Part shown: positions 44,891 through 52,805 of the stretch, piece after piece
How the letters are laid out: every line of letters begins with the position of its first letter
How positions within the stretch are numbered: the first letter of the stretch is position 1
From: Gemmatimonadaceae bacterium
Lineage (GTDB): Bacteria > Gemmatimonadota > Gemmatimonadetes > Gemmatimonadales > Gemmatimonadaceae
Direction: 5' to 3'
Assembly: GCA_035633115.1 (NCBI GenBank)
Contig: DASQFN010000103.1
Location: 1-64,000 of the forward strand
DNA: 64,000 bases
Translations under genes and position numbers: made by a program
Notes under the pieces: model-generated
What the model saw: the letters and a program-made list of their open reading frames with translations, nothing else
The model's database searches: none
What the model was told of the DNA's origin: nothing

Positions 44891-47563
44891 TCAGCGGTCG
44901 CGCGCCTGAAATCCGAGCCCGAGTAGACTCGCGTCATTATCGCGTAGCGCGTGGTAGAGTCTATCCGCGATCATGCGGTGGCCGCGCGCATTTGGATGCC
45001 CGTCCGGAGGTGGGATCCTTATGGAATCGAGAGGCTGACCCGAGAAGACGCCGTCCAGTCGAATGACAGAAAATCCGGCCTGACTCGCCCATGTCGCGAG
45101 ATCGCGCTCGATCTGCGCGTCGCCTGGCTCAGGATCCGGCCTCGGTAGCACGAGCGCAATGGCACGCACACCACGGGCCCTGGCAAGCCGGCCGATGTGC
45201 TGGAGACTCCACTGCAGAATATCGGGCACGAGCGGCTTGATTCGACCTCGGAGCTCGAGGTCGGACATTTCCCGCGTCACGCCCGCTTCACGAAGTTTTT
45301 CCCGGATCTCCGGGTAAGGTATCGGGGCTCCACGCCGCACAGCTCCAACGAGGATGTCGAGCCCTCGCCCGAAGTCGAGCTCCTTCAGCCCCACCACAAG
45401 CGCGTTCGGCGCGAAGTTGAAAGCTTTTTGCTCCGCGACGACGGCGTTCTGCAGGACTGAATAACCGCCAACAGCAAAGTTGAGAATCTCGTAGCGGCGG
45501 AGCGGCGCACCCGGACCATCCCTGTTCAGACGCTCTTCGAGGATCGACTCGAAGTTCTCCTCGACGTTCACGCTCGCTCCCATCTCATACGAGGCCCCGA
45601 GCAATGCGATCCTGTAGGCGTTTGGAGGCGGAGTCAGCGCGTATTCCTTGTCCCGCATTCCCCACTGGTTCGTCTCGAACAGCTTGCCACGGAACAATCC
45701 TCCACGATAAGCAGGAACGAGCTCGTAGGTGATGAGATCCTCCCTTCGGCGGACGAACCTCATTCGGTAAATCGGAAGGAACGCGCCCGCTTCGATGGCT
45801 TCTCTCGCGGGGTCGGCAGTCGGGTCAGCGATGGGGCGGCGCGTATCCAGCAGAGTCTCGTAATAACCACGATCTTCGCGGAACCGGTCCGCGGTATTAA
45901 GGCGATTGGTGCCAACCGTGGCAGCGAGTCGCTGAGTTGACGCGCCAAACACGCCCGTTTTGGCCGGAAGGACGACGAGCAGCAGAGCGGCGCCAAGAAG
46001 GCCGACACCGGCGGGACGAAGGCCTGGCACGATTGACCGACGTGCCCCCGGGCGGCCTCCGTCGGGGCGGCCTCCGTCGGCGCGCGGTGCGCTGCCATCG
46101 CTGATGCGTGCCGCCGTAATGTGCGCGAGGACGAGCGTGACGAAGGCGACAGCAATCGCAGCGATGAGCTTGGCGTAGCTGAGCAGTGGCGCCCGTCGTA
46201 ACGATGAGAGGGTCCAAAGCCAATCGCTGAGCGAAGTGCTGCTCCAGTACGACCAGAGCACGGAAAGAAACGCGAACATGCCGAGGATATTCACAGCCCG
46301 CGCGGCTGCACCCGCGAGAGTGGCTGCGTCCCCTGCGCGTTTCCGGCGGCTCCGGGTCTCGAGCAGAGAATTCACGAGCACGCAGGCTCCGAATATTCCC
46401 CAGAACACGGCGTCATTCGTCGAGAGGGGGAAGTCCCCGCGCAGCCAGAACCATTGATATGAGTGCAGGAGCCAGGTGACGATGAAGACGCCAAGAGTTG
46501 CAACGACGACAGCCGCAGTCGTTCCCCACCGGCGCTGCAACGGGACCGACGCCGGGAAATAGAAGACCTTCACCATGAAATCCTTCCAGTCGATGCGCGT
46601 GCGTCGCCAGAAGTCGGTGAAGCCCGTAGCGAGAAGGAAGAATCGATGCGCCGGCGGGAGATTGAATCCGAACAGGCAAAGAAATCCAATCACCAGGTGA
46701 AACTGCCCCACCACCCGGAGGTAGACGAGATAGCTCGACACCATGAACCGCACGACCCCGCCCAGACTCTCCACTTGCTCGGGTGCGATCACGAGATAGT
46801 GGTAGACAAGACGGTAAGCGACCAGGTAGGCGAGGCCGAGCGCGATCCACCAGACGCCCTTCTGGTAGATCACCGTCGCTTCCGAGTCGTAGTAAGTGCG
46901 GCGATACGTGCGGTAGTCCACGACGGGAAACAACAGGAAGCAGACATTCGGCAGCAGAAAGAAATAGGAGAGCCGTATCCACACGGACGCATGCCCTCCA
47001 GGAATATTTCTGCCCGCGCGTCGCGCCAGCTCTTCGTGCCGCAGGTCGTACATGTAGATGATGATGCGGAACATGAACATCGATCCCACGACAGCGAGCA
47101 TAGCTCCGGGAACTCGAAGGGGAATCTGCAACGGATCGGCTACGGCACGCAGCGCCGCAAGGCCGGTTCCCGTAAGAGCGAGCAGCCCCACGCGCACTCC
47201 GAACGGAAGCGGCAGATGACAGATCGCCACGAGTACGAAGGCGATTGCCGCCACCGTGGCGCCCTGCGCCACGCCGAGGACGAGGGCGAGAGCCGCGAGG
47301 GAAAGAAGGAGAAAGAGCTGAAGTCGATGCCTCGGCGGAAGCGAGGCATGCGCGATGAAGCCGGCGAAGACGAGCGGAAGAATGCGAGGCAGTCCTGAAT
47401 CCGGCTCGATCTCGAGAGCATAGAGAAGCCCGAGCAGAACCGCGAGCTGCGCGGCGATGCCGGCATGCTGCACGATCGTGCGCGACCGATACGACGGGCG
47501 CGTTGCTCCGCTCTCGCCGGCACTCCAGGCGCTCAGCCCGCTTGCCGCGCTCGCGTCTGCCAT
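44891..47563 (-). CDS. MBOAT-SGNH fusion, putative polysaccharide O-acyltransferase
   Basis: This 890-residue protein joins two acylation modules. The first 520 or so residues have about eleven membrane segments with MBOAT features: FTDFWRRTRIDWKDFMVKVFY, and the conserved His in VTWLLHSYQWFW. After a linker holding a short tandem repeat (DGGRP twice) and one more helix, the part from about residue 640 looks like an SGNH hydrolase: IALLGASYEMGASVNVEE (block I with GAS in place of GDS), NFAVGGYSVLQ, and the His block DGHPNARGHRM. Similar tasks are done by separate AlgI and AlgJ/X proteins in alginate acetylation. I infer transfer of acyl groups across the membrane to an extracellular glycan. 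Confidence 0.82.
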   Translation of the reverse strand: MADASAASGLSAWSAGESGATRPSYRSRTIVQHAGIAAQLAVLLGLLYALEIEPDSGLPRILPLVFAGFIAHASLPPRHRLQLFLLLSLAALALVLGVAQGATVAAIAFVLVAICHLPLPFGVRVGLLALTGTGLAALRAVADPLQIPLRVPGAMLAVVGSMFMFRIIIYMYDLRHEELARRAGRNIPGGHASVWIRLSYFFLLPNVCFLLFPVVDYRTYRRTYYDSEATVIYQKGVWWIALGLAYLVAYRLVYHYLVIAPEQVESLGGVVRFMVSSYLVYLRVVGQFHLVIGFLCLFGFNLPPAHRFFLLATGFTDFWRRTRIDWKDFMVKVFYFPASVPLQRRWGTTAAVVVATLGVFIVTWLLHSYQWFWLRGDFPLSTNDAVFWGIFGACVLVNSLLETRSRRKRAGDAATLAGAAARAVNILGMFAFLSVLWSYWSSTSLSDWLWTLSSLRRAPLLSYAKLIAAIAVAFVTLVLAHITAARISDGSAPRADGGRPDGGRPGARRSIVPGLRPAGVGLLGAALLLVVLPAKTGVFGASTQRLAATVGTNRLNTADRFREDRGYYETLLDTRRPIADPTADPAREAIEAGAFLPIYRMRFVRRREDLITYELVPAYRGGLFRGKLFETNQWGMRDKEYALTPPPNAYRIALLGASYEMGASVNVEENFESILEERLNRDGPGAPLRRYEILNFAVGGYSVLQNAVVAEQKAFNFAPNALVVGLKELDFGRGLDILVGAVRRGAPIPYPEIREKLREAGVTREMSDLELRGRIKPLVPDILQWSLQHIGRLARARGVRAIALVLPRPDPEPGDAQIERDLATWASQAGFSVIRLDGVFSGQPLDSIRIPPPDGHPNARGHRMIADRLYHALRDNDASLLGLGFQARDR

Positions 47564-47580
47564 GGTGGGATCATCGCGCG

Positions 47581-47622
47581 AAAAGAAAGCAAAACGGGCA
47601 CTGCCGCAAGGAAGTGCCCGTT
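47581..47622 (-). terminator. Terminator after tRNA-Asn
   Basis: On the minus strand AACGGGCACT (47622-47613) pairs with AGTGCCCGTT (47602-47593), a ten-pair stem with a ten-base loop, followed by a T-rich stretch to 47581. It separates the tRNA from the acyltransferase gene. Confidence 0.85.
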
Positions 47623-47656
47623 GTGATTGTCTGATGCTGGACTGAGGTTATGAAAG

Positions 47657-47729
47657 CTCCCGAGGAGGGACTCGAACCCCCGACCCGGTGATTAACAGTC
47701 ACCTGCTCTACCACCTGAGCTACTCGGGA
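47657..47729 (-). tRNA. tRNA-Asn (anticodon GTT)
   Basis: A full cloverleaf of 73 bases reads on the minus strand. The acceptor stem is TCCCGAG with CTCGGGA. The D stem is GCTC/GAGC. The anticodon stem GGTGA/TCACC closes the loop CTGTTAA, giving GTT. The T arm contains TTCGAGT, and the discriminator base is G. No CCA is encoded. It is a lone tRNA followed by a terminator. Confidence 0.97.
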
Positions 47730-47856
47730 ATGAACCCGCAATCTAGGCGGAAAATAGAGGCGAATCAACCGCGCCCCGTGGATTGCGACGGCGCGCTTCC
47801 GGCAGTGGTAGCTTCTCCGTGCAGCATCCTTCGAACGATTACTATTTTCGCCGCAA

Positions 47857-48660
47857 ATGCCTGATAAAACACCATCGAAATCGGGAACTACAGCGCTCGT
47901 AACGGGCGGATCGAGCGGCATCGGGCTCGCGCTGGCGAGGGAGATCGCTGCGCACGGTCACGATGTCGTGCTGGCCGCCCGCAACCGTGATTCGCTCGAA
48001 GGCGCGGCGGGTGCCATCGAGGGAAAGTACGGGGTGCGCGCCCACGTCATTCCAACCGACCTCAGGCGAGCCGATGCCGCTGACAAGCTTTACGAAACCA
48101 TCTCGAATGAGAAGCTCGGGATCGGGATCCTCGTCAACAACGCGGGCTTCGGCCTCGGTGGGGAATTTCTCGAGACCGACCTGCAGCGCGAGGTAGAGAT
48201 GATCCAGGTCAACGTCACTGCCGTCACCCAGCTGACGAAGATCTTCGCAGCCGGGATGGTGAGGCGGCGGAGCGGACGCGTGATGAACGTCGCATCGACC
48301 GCGGCCTTCCAGCCGGGCCCGCTGATGGCCGTGTACTACGCCACGAAAGCGTACGTGCTGAGCTTCAGTCAGGCGGTTGCCGAGGAGCTCCGTGACACGG
48401 GTGTGACCGTCACGGCGTTGTGCCCGGGCGCGACAGCGACGGCGTTCGCCGATACGGCCGAGATCAGCAATTCTCGTCTCTTCACGCGGCTCGGCGTTGA
48501 CGATGCGGAGAGCGTTGCCGCGTACGGGTACAAGGCGATGATGCGCGGCGAGCGCATCGCGATTCCAAGACTGCGAGACAAGATCATGATTCAAGCCGAG
48601 CGACTTGCGCCGCGCGCGCTCGTAACGAGAATGGTGCGCCAGGTGCAGGAGAATCGATAG
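47857..48660 (+). CDS. Short-chain dehydrogenase/reductase
   Basis: The 267-residue protein is a classical SDR using NAD(P)H. Seen are the cofactor loop VTGGSSGIGLALAREIA, NNAGFG after strand 4, catalytic Ser in VMNVASTAAF, and YxxxK in YYATKAYVLSF, followed by CPGATATAF. The Arg after strand 2 (AARNRDS) favours NADPH. The sequence resembles the YqjQ/DltE branch, with no defined substrate. ATG 47857 is used; TACTAT lies about eleven bases upstream and no clear ribosome site is seen. It converges with uvrA, leaving a 30-base gap. Confidence 0.9.
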   Translation: MPDKTPSKSGTTALVTGGSSGIGLALAREIAAHGHDVVLAARNRDSLEGAAGAIEGKYGVRAHVIPTDLRRADAADKLYETISNEKLGIGILVNNAGFGLGGEFLETDLQREVEMIQVNVTAVTQLTKIFAAGMVRRRSGRVMNVASTAAFQPGPLMAVYYATKAYVLSFSQAVAEELRDTGVTVTALCPGATATAFADTAEISNSRLFTRLGVDDAESVAAYGYKAMMRGERIAIPRLRDKIMIQAERLAPRALVTRMVRQVQENR

Positions 48661-48668
48661 GGGAAAAG

Positions 48669-48684
48669 CTGTGCCTCTGTGGCA
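48669..48684 (-). repeat. Short CACAGAG-type repeat copy
   Basis: On the minus strand TGCCACAGAGGCACAG matches the start of the arms at 22246-22279 with one change over 15 bases. It lies in the 30-base gap between the SDR and uvrA stop codons. Confidence 0.5.
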
Positions 48685-48690
48685 AAGCTG

Positions 48691-51531
48691 TTATCGGACG
48701 CTCAGCTTTCTCCGGTTGCCTGTCGCGATTGGGACTGGAGCACGTGCCAACACGGGTGCAAGCCACCGCCCGGTATGGGATTCCGCCACATCGATGATTT
48801 CCTCGGGCCTCCCCATCGCGACCACACGACCACCCCCATGTCCTCCCTCCGGCCCGAGATCGATTACCCAGTCCGAGAGCTTGATCACGTCGAGGTTGTG
48901 CTCGATGAGCAACAAAGTGTGTCCTGCCTCCATCAGCCGGTCCATCACGTCGGAGAGCTTGCGGATGTCGTCCAGATGGAGACCCGTGGTCGGCTCGTCC
49001 ATGATGTAGAGCTTCCGTCCCGTTCTCTTGCCGGCGGCCGTGAGCTCTCGCGCAATCTTGATGCGCTGCGCTTCACCTCCGGACAGGGTCGTCGCAGGTT
49101 GTCCGAGGCGGAGATACCCGAGTCCCACCTGCTGCAGCTGCCAGAGAGCCTGCCCGAGCTTTTCCTCCCGCGGAAAGAACCGAATCGCCTGATCGACAGT
49201 CAGCTCCAGAACTTCGGCAATGCTCTTTCCGCGAATACGGACGTCGAGTACCTCGGGCTGAAATCGCTTTCCGCCACACGCGTCACATGGTACGTGGACA
49301 TCTGCCATGAAAACCATCTCTACCTCGAGCGACCCCGCGCCCTCGCACTCCTCGCAGCGACCGCCGGCCACATTGAAGCTGAACGTCCCCGGCGTGTACT
49401 TCCGTTGCCTCGCGAGAGGCGCATCCGCGAAGAGAGACCTGATCTGATCGAACGCCCGGATGTAAGTCACAGGGTTGGAGCGAGGCGAGCGACCGATCGG
49501 CCTCTGGTCGATCATCACGACCTCCTCTATAGCCTCGTATCCGGTGAGCGTGTCGTACTGCCCCACAGCCTCGCCAAGGTGGCGCTTGGCCGAGTTTTCC
49601 CCGGTGAGATGGGTCTCGAGAGCCCGGTAGAGAACGTCGTGGACGAGTGTGCTCTTACCCGATCCGGAAACGCCGGTGACGACAGTGAGCGCGCCAATCG
49701 GGATGCGCACGTCTGCACCCTGAAGGTTGTGCTCGCGCGCTCCAGTCACGGTGATCCACCGTGGACCGATGCGCCGGCGCTCGGAAGGAACGGGGATCTC
49801 ACGCTTCCCGCTAAGGTACTCGCCGGTGAGCGGACTCTGGTCGATGCGCGACATCGGACCGGCGAACACCACGCGGCCGCCGAGCTCGCCGCTGCCTGGG
49901 CCGAGCTCCACCATGAAGTCTGCAGCTTTTATCGCGGCTGGATCGTGCTCGACAACGAGAACGGTGTTGCCTGTATCCCGCAGTCGATGCAGCAGCTTGA
50001 GAAGGCGCCCCATATCGCGAGGATGCAGGCCAATCGACGGCTCATCGAGGACATACAGCGTGTCGACGAGCTGGGAGCCAAGTGAATTCGCGAGTCCTAT
50101 GCGCTGTGCCTCTCCTCCAGAGAGTGTCCGCGTTGCGCGATTCATCGAGAGGTAGTCGAGACCCACGTCGCGAAGAAACCGCACGCGCTCGCAGGCCTCG
50201 CGGAGAATGGTTTCCGCGACCTGCTGCTCGAACGGCGTCAGCTGCAACCCGTCGAGCCATTGGCAGAGCTCTCCAACCGGTATCTCGGCCACTTCAGCGA
50301 TTGTGAGACCGGCGACTCGCACATTCAGAGCTTCCGGCTTGAGCTTCGTGCCGTGGCAGGTCGGACATTCCTGCGCGGTCTGATACTGTCGCAGAAAAAT
50401 CCTGATGTACTGCTTGTACCGTTTTTCCTCGAGATCCTGAAGGAATGGGATGATTCCCTTGTAACCGCGCGAGCGTTTTCTGAGGAGGAGCGCTTTCTGC
50501 GCGTCCGACAGCGAGGTCCACGGAATGTCCATCGAGATTCGCTCGCGCCGCGCGAACTCAGCGAGCGCCCGACGCTTGTTGTCGTAGCGAGGCTTGGTCC
50601 AGGGATCGATGGCCCCCTCTCGAAGCGTTCGCTCCGGGTTCGGCACGATGACCGACAGGTCGTACTCGAGGACCGCCCCGAATCCATTGCAGGTAGGGCA
50701 GGCGCCACGCGGATTGTTGAAAGAGAAAAGCTGAGGCGACGGCGCGGGCGCGCGCGTGTGATCATATGCGCACTCGAACCGCTCGGTGAAGAGAAGTCGA
50801 TCACCACCGTCCGCCTGAATCACGACGCATTCGCCGTCGCCGTCACGAAAAGCGGTGGCGATGGCATCGCTGAGTCGCCCCGATATCGCGGCCGCAACAG
50901 CGAGGCGGTCGACAACAACAAGGACCTCGGACACGCGGCGAAGATCTATCCGTCGTGCCGGCAGCTCATCGAGATGCAGCACCTCACCGTCCACGCTCAC
51001 GCGGAGGAATCCCTGGGCGCGAAGATTTTCGACGACCACTTTGTGCGTCACGAGCTCTGAGAGACGCAGCGGGAATGCGACGTAGAATCGTGTGCCGTCC
51101 GGTAGCGCGAGGACGGTGTCGATCACCGATTGGACGGTATCGGGCTTCATTTCGCGGCCGCAGAGCGGACAGAACGTGCGACCAACCCGGGCCCAGAGAA
51201 GCCGAAGATAGTCGTAGATCTCTGTAGCAGTGCCTACCGTCGAGCGCGATGTCTTCGTTGGATTCTGCTGCTCTATTGCGACAGCCGGTGAGAGGCCCTC
51301 GATTGAGTCCACATCGGGCTTCTCCATTCGATCGAGGAACTGTCGCGCATACGCCGAGAGGGACTCGATATACCGGCGCTGCCCCTCGGCATAAATGGTA
51401 TCGAAGGCGAGGGAGGACTTGCCCGACCCTGAAGGGCCGGTGACGACTGTGAAGGCGCGGCGCGGGATCTCGAGGTCGAAATTCTTGAGATTGTGCTGCC
51501 GGGCGCCGCGGATGATGATGCTTTCTTTCAC
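48691..51531 (-). CDS. uvrA: Excinuclease ABC subunit A
   Basis: The 946-residue UvrA recognises DNA damage and loads UvrB in nucleotide excision repair. Both ABC modules are present: Walker [19 protein letters not shown] near residue 32 and [18 protein letters not shown] in the second half, with two signatures ([11 protein letters not shown] and [11 protein letters not shown]). Zinc-binding Cys groups are visible, [21 protein letters not shown] and [11 protein letters not shown] with CDACGGKRF. Length and start are typical; GGAAGAG lies before the ATG. Upstream is a 583-base region with two structured inverted elements. No clear SOS operator is seen. Confidence 0.98.
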   Translation of the reverse strand: MKESIIIRGARQHNLKNFDLEIPRRAFTVVTGPSGSGKSSLAFDTIYAEGQRRYIESLSAYARQFLDRMEKPDVDSIEGLSPAVAIEQQNPTKTSRSTVGTATEIYDYLRLLWARVGRTFCPLCGREMKPDTVQSVIDTVLALPDGTRFYVAFPLRLSELVTHKVVVENLRAQGFLRVSVDGEVLHLDELPARRIDLRRVSEVLVVVDRLAVAAAISGRLSDAIATAFRDGDGECVVIQADGGDRLLFTERFECAYDHTRAPAPSPQLFSFNNPRGACPTCNGFGAVLEYDLSVIVPNPERTLREGAIDPWTKPRYDNKRRALAEFARRERISMDIPWTSLSDAQKALLLRKRSRGYKGIIPFLQDLEEKRYKQYIRIFLRQYQTAQECPTCHGTKLKPEALNVRVAGLTIAEVAEIPVGELCQWLDGLQLTPFEQQVAETILREACERVRFLRDVGLDYLSMNRATRTLSGGEAQRIGLANSLGSQLVDTLYVLDEPSIGLHPRDMGRLLKLLHRLRDTGNTVLVVEHDPAAIKAADFMVELGPGSGELGGRVVFAGPMSRIDQSPLTGEYLSGKREIPVPSERRRIGPRWITVTGAREHNLQGADVRIPIGALTVVTGVSGSGKSTLVHDVLYRALETHLTGENSAKRHLGEAVGQYDTLTGYEAIEEVVMIDQRPIGRSPRSNPVTYIRAFDQIRSLFADAPLARQRKYTPGTFSFNVAGGRCEECEGAGSLEVEMVFMADVHVPCDACGGKRFQPEVLDVRIRGKSIAEVLELTVDQAIRFFPREEKLGQALWQLQQVGLGYLRLGQPATTLSGGEAQRIKIARELTAAGKRTGRKLYIMDEPTTGLHLDDIRKLSDVMDRLMEAGHTLLLIEHNLDVIKLSDWVIDLGPEGGHGGGRVVAMGRPEEIIDVAESHTGRWLAPVLARAPVPIATGNRRKLSVR

Positions 51532-51664
51532 TCTTCCAATCTATCCGCGCGAAGGGAATAATGCCGAACAAACACCGATTCCGAACCGATCGCAGTCCAT
51601 GGATCTGCTCTCAAAACGGTCGAGCTACCGTGCCCAGCGTCTCGGTGTTTGCGGCGTCGGTCGC

Positions 51665-51809
51665 GGCTGGGGCTCGTCCGGCAGTCAGCTAGCGCGGAAG
51701 CAGTCTACGGAGCCCGCCTCTCCGCTGCGGCGTCTTCCAGACGCCGCGGCTTCGAAAGCCGGCGGTCTCCTCGCTGCTTCGCGACGCTGCCTGCCGGACG
51801 ACCCCAGCC
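51665..51809 (+). repeat. Structured element A (145 bases)
   Basis: Four nested stems can be drawn. P1: 51665-51684 with 51791-51809, 19 pairs and one bulge. P2: GAAGCAG 51697-51703 with CTGCTTC 51774-51780. P3: GGAGcCCGCC 51709-51718 with GGCGGtCTCC 51761-51770, holding one C-T mismatch. P4: GCGGCGTC 51727-51734 with GACGCCGC 51740-51747, loop TTCCA. Element B on the opposite strand keeps the same stems with different bases. Strand of function, RNA or DNA, is unknown. Confidence 0.8.
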
Positions 51810-51942
51810 ACTCCCTCCAACACATTGCGGCGAGTCAACGCGCGCGAAGCGCGCGCGCTTATTAACAAATATGTTGCTGCGCTCCGCCTTGGAATCGGTC
51901 TTTTGCGTCTAATTGGCGCACGATCGAAGGTCGTGGAGGGCG

Positions 51943-52090
51943 GGTTTGGGGTGTCTCCGGAGAGCAGCGTCTCGATGCAGCGAGGAGACCCACGGTGTTC
52001 GAAGCCGCGGCGTCTGGAAGACGCCGCAGCGAAGAGTGGGGCTCCGTAGACTGCATCCGAGCTAGCTGCTCTCGGAGACAGCCCCAAACC
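51943..52090 (-). repeat. Structured element B (148 bases), inverted copy of A
   Basis: Read on the minus strand, B has the same four stems as A. P1: 52090-52066 with 51967-51943, 24 pairs and two bulges. P2: GATGCAG (52057-52051) with CTGCATC (51980-51974). P3: GGAGcCCCAC (52045-52036) with GTGGGtCTCC (51993-51984). P4 and its TTCCA loop are identical. Differences from A in P1, P2 and P3 are paired changes. Confidence 0.8.
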
Positions 52091-52114
52091 AGCCCGACCG
52101 CACGACTTCCTCAG

Positions 52115-52375
52115 CTACATACGCCGGACGATGCGACCGAGAAGCAGGAGAAGTATAGCCCCTAGAGTTGCGAGGCCGATCGACCTGAAATCAAAGCTAC
52201 CAGTCGTGACCGTGCCCCAACCGATGCGCGTGCCGATGAAACCGCCAAGAAACGCACCGACAATTCCCAGAACTATGGTGACTACGCATCCCGAAGGGTC
52301 CCGCCCCGGCACCAGAAACTTGGCGAGTGTTCCGGCGACCAGACCCAGAAGAATCCAGTACAGCCAGAGCGGCAT
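52115..52375 (-). CDS. GlsB/YeaQ/YmgE-type small membrane protein
   Basis: This 86-residue protein has three membrane helices and the family pattern: [20 protein letters not shown] at the start, [21 protein letters not shown] in the middle, and a third helix with [13 protein letters not shown]. Members (transglycosylase-associated in older names) rise under stress in several bacteria; the mechanism is unknown. It lies 38 bases after a paralogue and may share its mRNA. Relative to that copy it has about ten different residues in the loop after helix two ([12 protein letters not shown]). Confidence 0.88.
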   Translation of the reverse strand: MPLWLYWILLGLVAGTLAKFLVPGRDPSGCVVTIVLGIVGAFLGGFIGTRIGWGTVTTGSFDFRSIGLATLGAILLLLLGRIVRRM

Positions 52376-52413
52376 TCAGTGACCCTTCGGCACTACAAAA
52401 CCAGCGGGGCTCG

Positions 52414-52680
52414 CTATGGAACCCGAGTTCGGCCGCGTGTTGTCATGCGATAGATCCAAAGCAGCACCAGCGCACCGACGATCGCCAGAAGAAGACTTTG
52501 CCATGTGAAGCCGTTGATGCCCAGGCCCATGATCGTATTGCCAAGGAATCCACCTATGAAGGCGCCGACGATTCCTATGATCATCGTCACGATGATCCCG
52601 CCCGGATCGTTGCCAGGCATTATTGCCTTGGCTATCGCACCAGCGATCAAGCCAAGGACGATCCATGCTAGAAAGCTCAT
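52414..52680 (-). CDS. GlsB/YeaQ/YmgE-type small membrane protein, paralogue
   Basis: An 88-residue three-helix protein with LGLIAGAIAKAIMPGNDPGG and IGIVGAFIGGFLGNTIMG, the standard family sequence. It is upstream of the 86-residue copy in the same direction, so the pair probably arose by tandem duplication. GGAGGAGAAATG gives a strong ribosome site. Short basic tail TTRGRTRVP at the C-terminus. Confidence 0.9.
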   Translation of the reverse strand: MSFLAWIVLGLIAGAIAKAIMPGNDPGGIIVTMIIGIVGAFIGGFLGNTIMGLGINGFTWQSLLLAIVGALVLLWIYRMTTRGRTRVP

Positions 52681-52805
52681 TTCTCCTCCAATAAGGTGAA
52701 TGGCAGTCCAGATGCCTGGACCGAGACCTCAGGGGAGTGCAACCTGCGTACCAGTCCCCCTGGGGCGGTGGCGAGGTGCTATGGCAGCGGTTAGCATACG
52801 GCTGA

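Larger units (their letters stand above)
51532..52114. other. 583-base gap upstream of uvrA with structured elements
   Basis: Frames in this gap have no protein features. It contains elements A and B (separate entries). Between them is a 133-base centre with GCGCGC palindromic sequence near 51840-51858. A nine-base inverted repeat CAAACACCG/CGGTGTTTG occurs at 51569-51577 and 51642-51650 (approximate) on the uvrA side. Confidence 0.8.

Noticed and set aside
46050-46082. 15-base tandem repeat GCGGCCTCCGTCGGG
   Set aside because: It is coding and only doubles DGGRP in the linker of the MBOAT-SGNH protein; mentioned there.
46463-47398. 311-codon plus-strand frame opposite the MBOAT-SGNH gene
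   Set aside because: Charged low-complexity translation with no domain; the minus-strand membrane protein is clear.
48679-50085. 468-codon plus-strand frame opposite uvrA
   Set aside because: uvrA is certain on the other strand; the frame has no recognisable feature.
51395-51865. Open frames across the structured elements upstream of uvrA
   Set aside because: They translate the palindromic repeats into Arg/Ser-rich sequence; the paired base changes fit structure, not protein coding.
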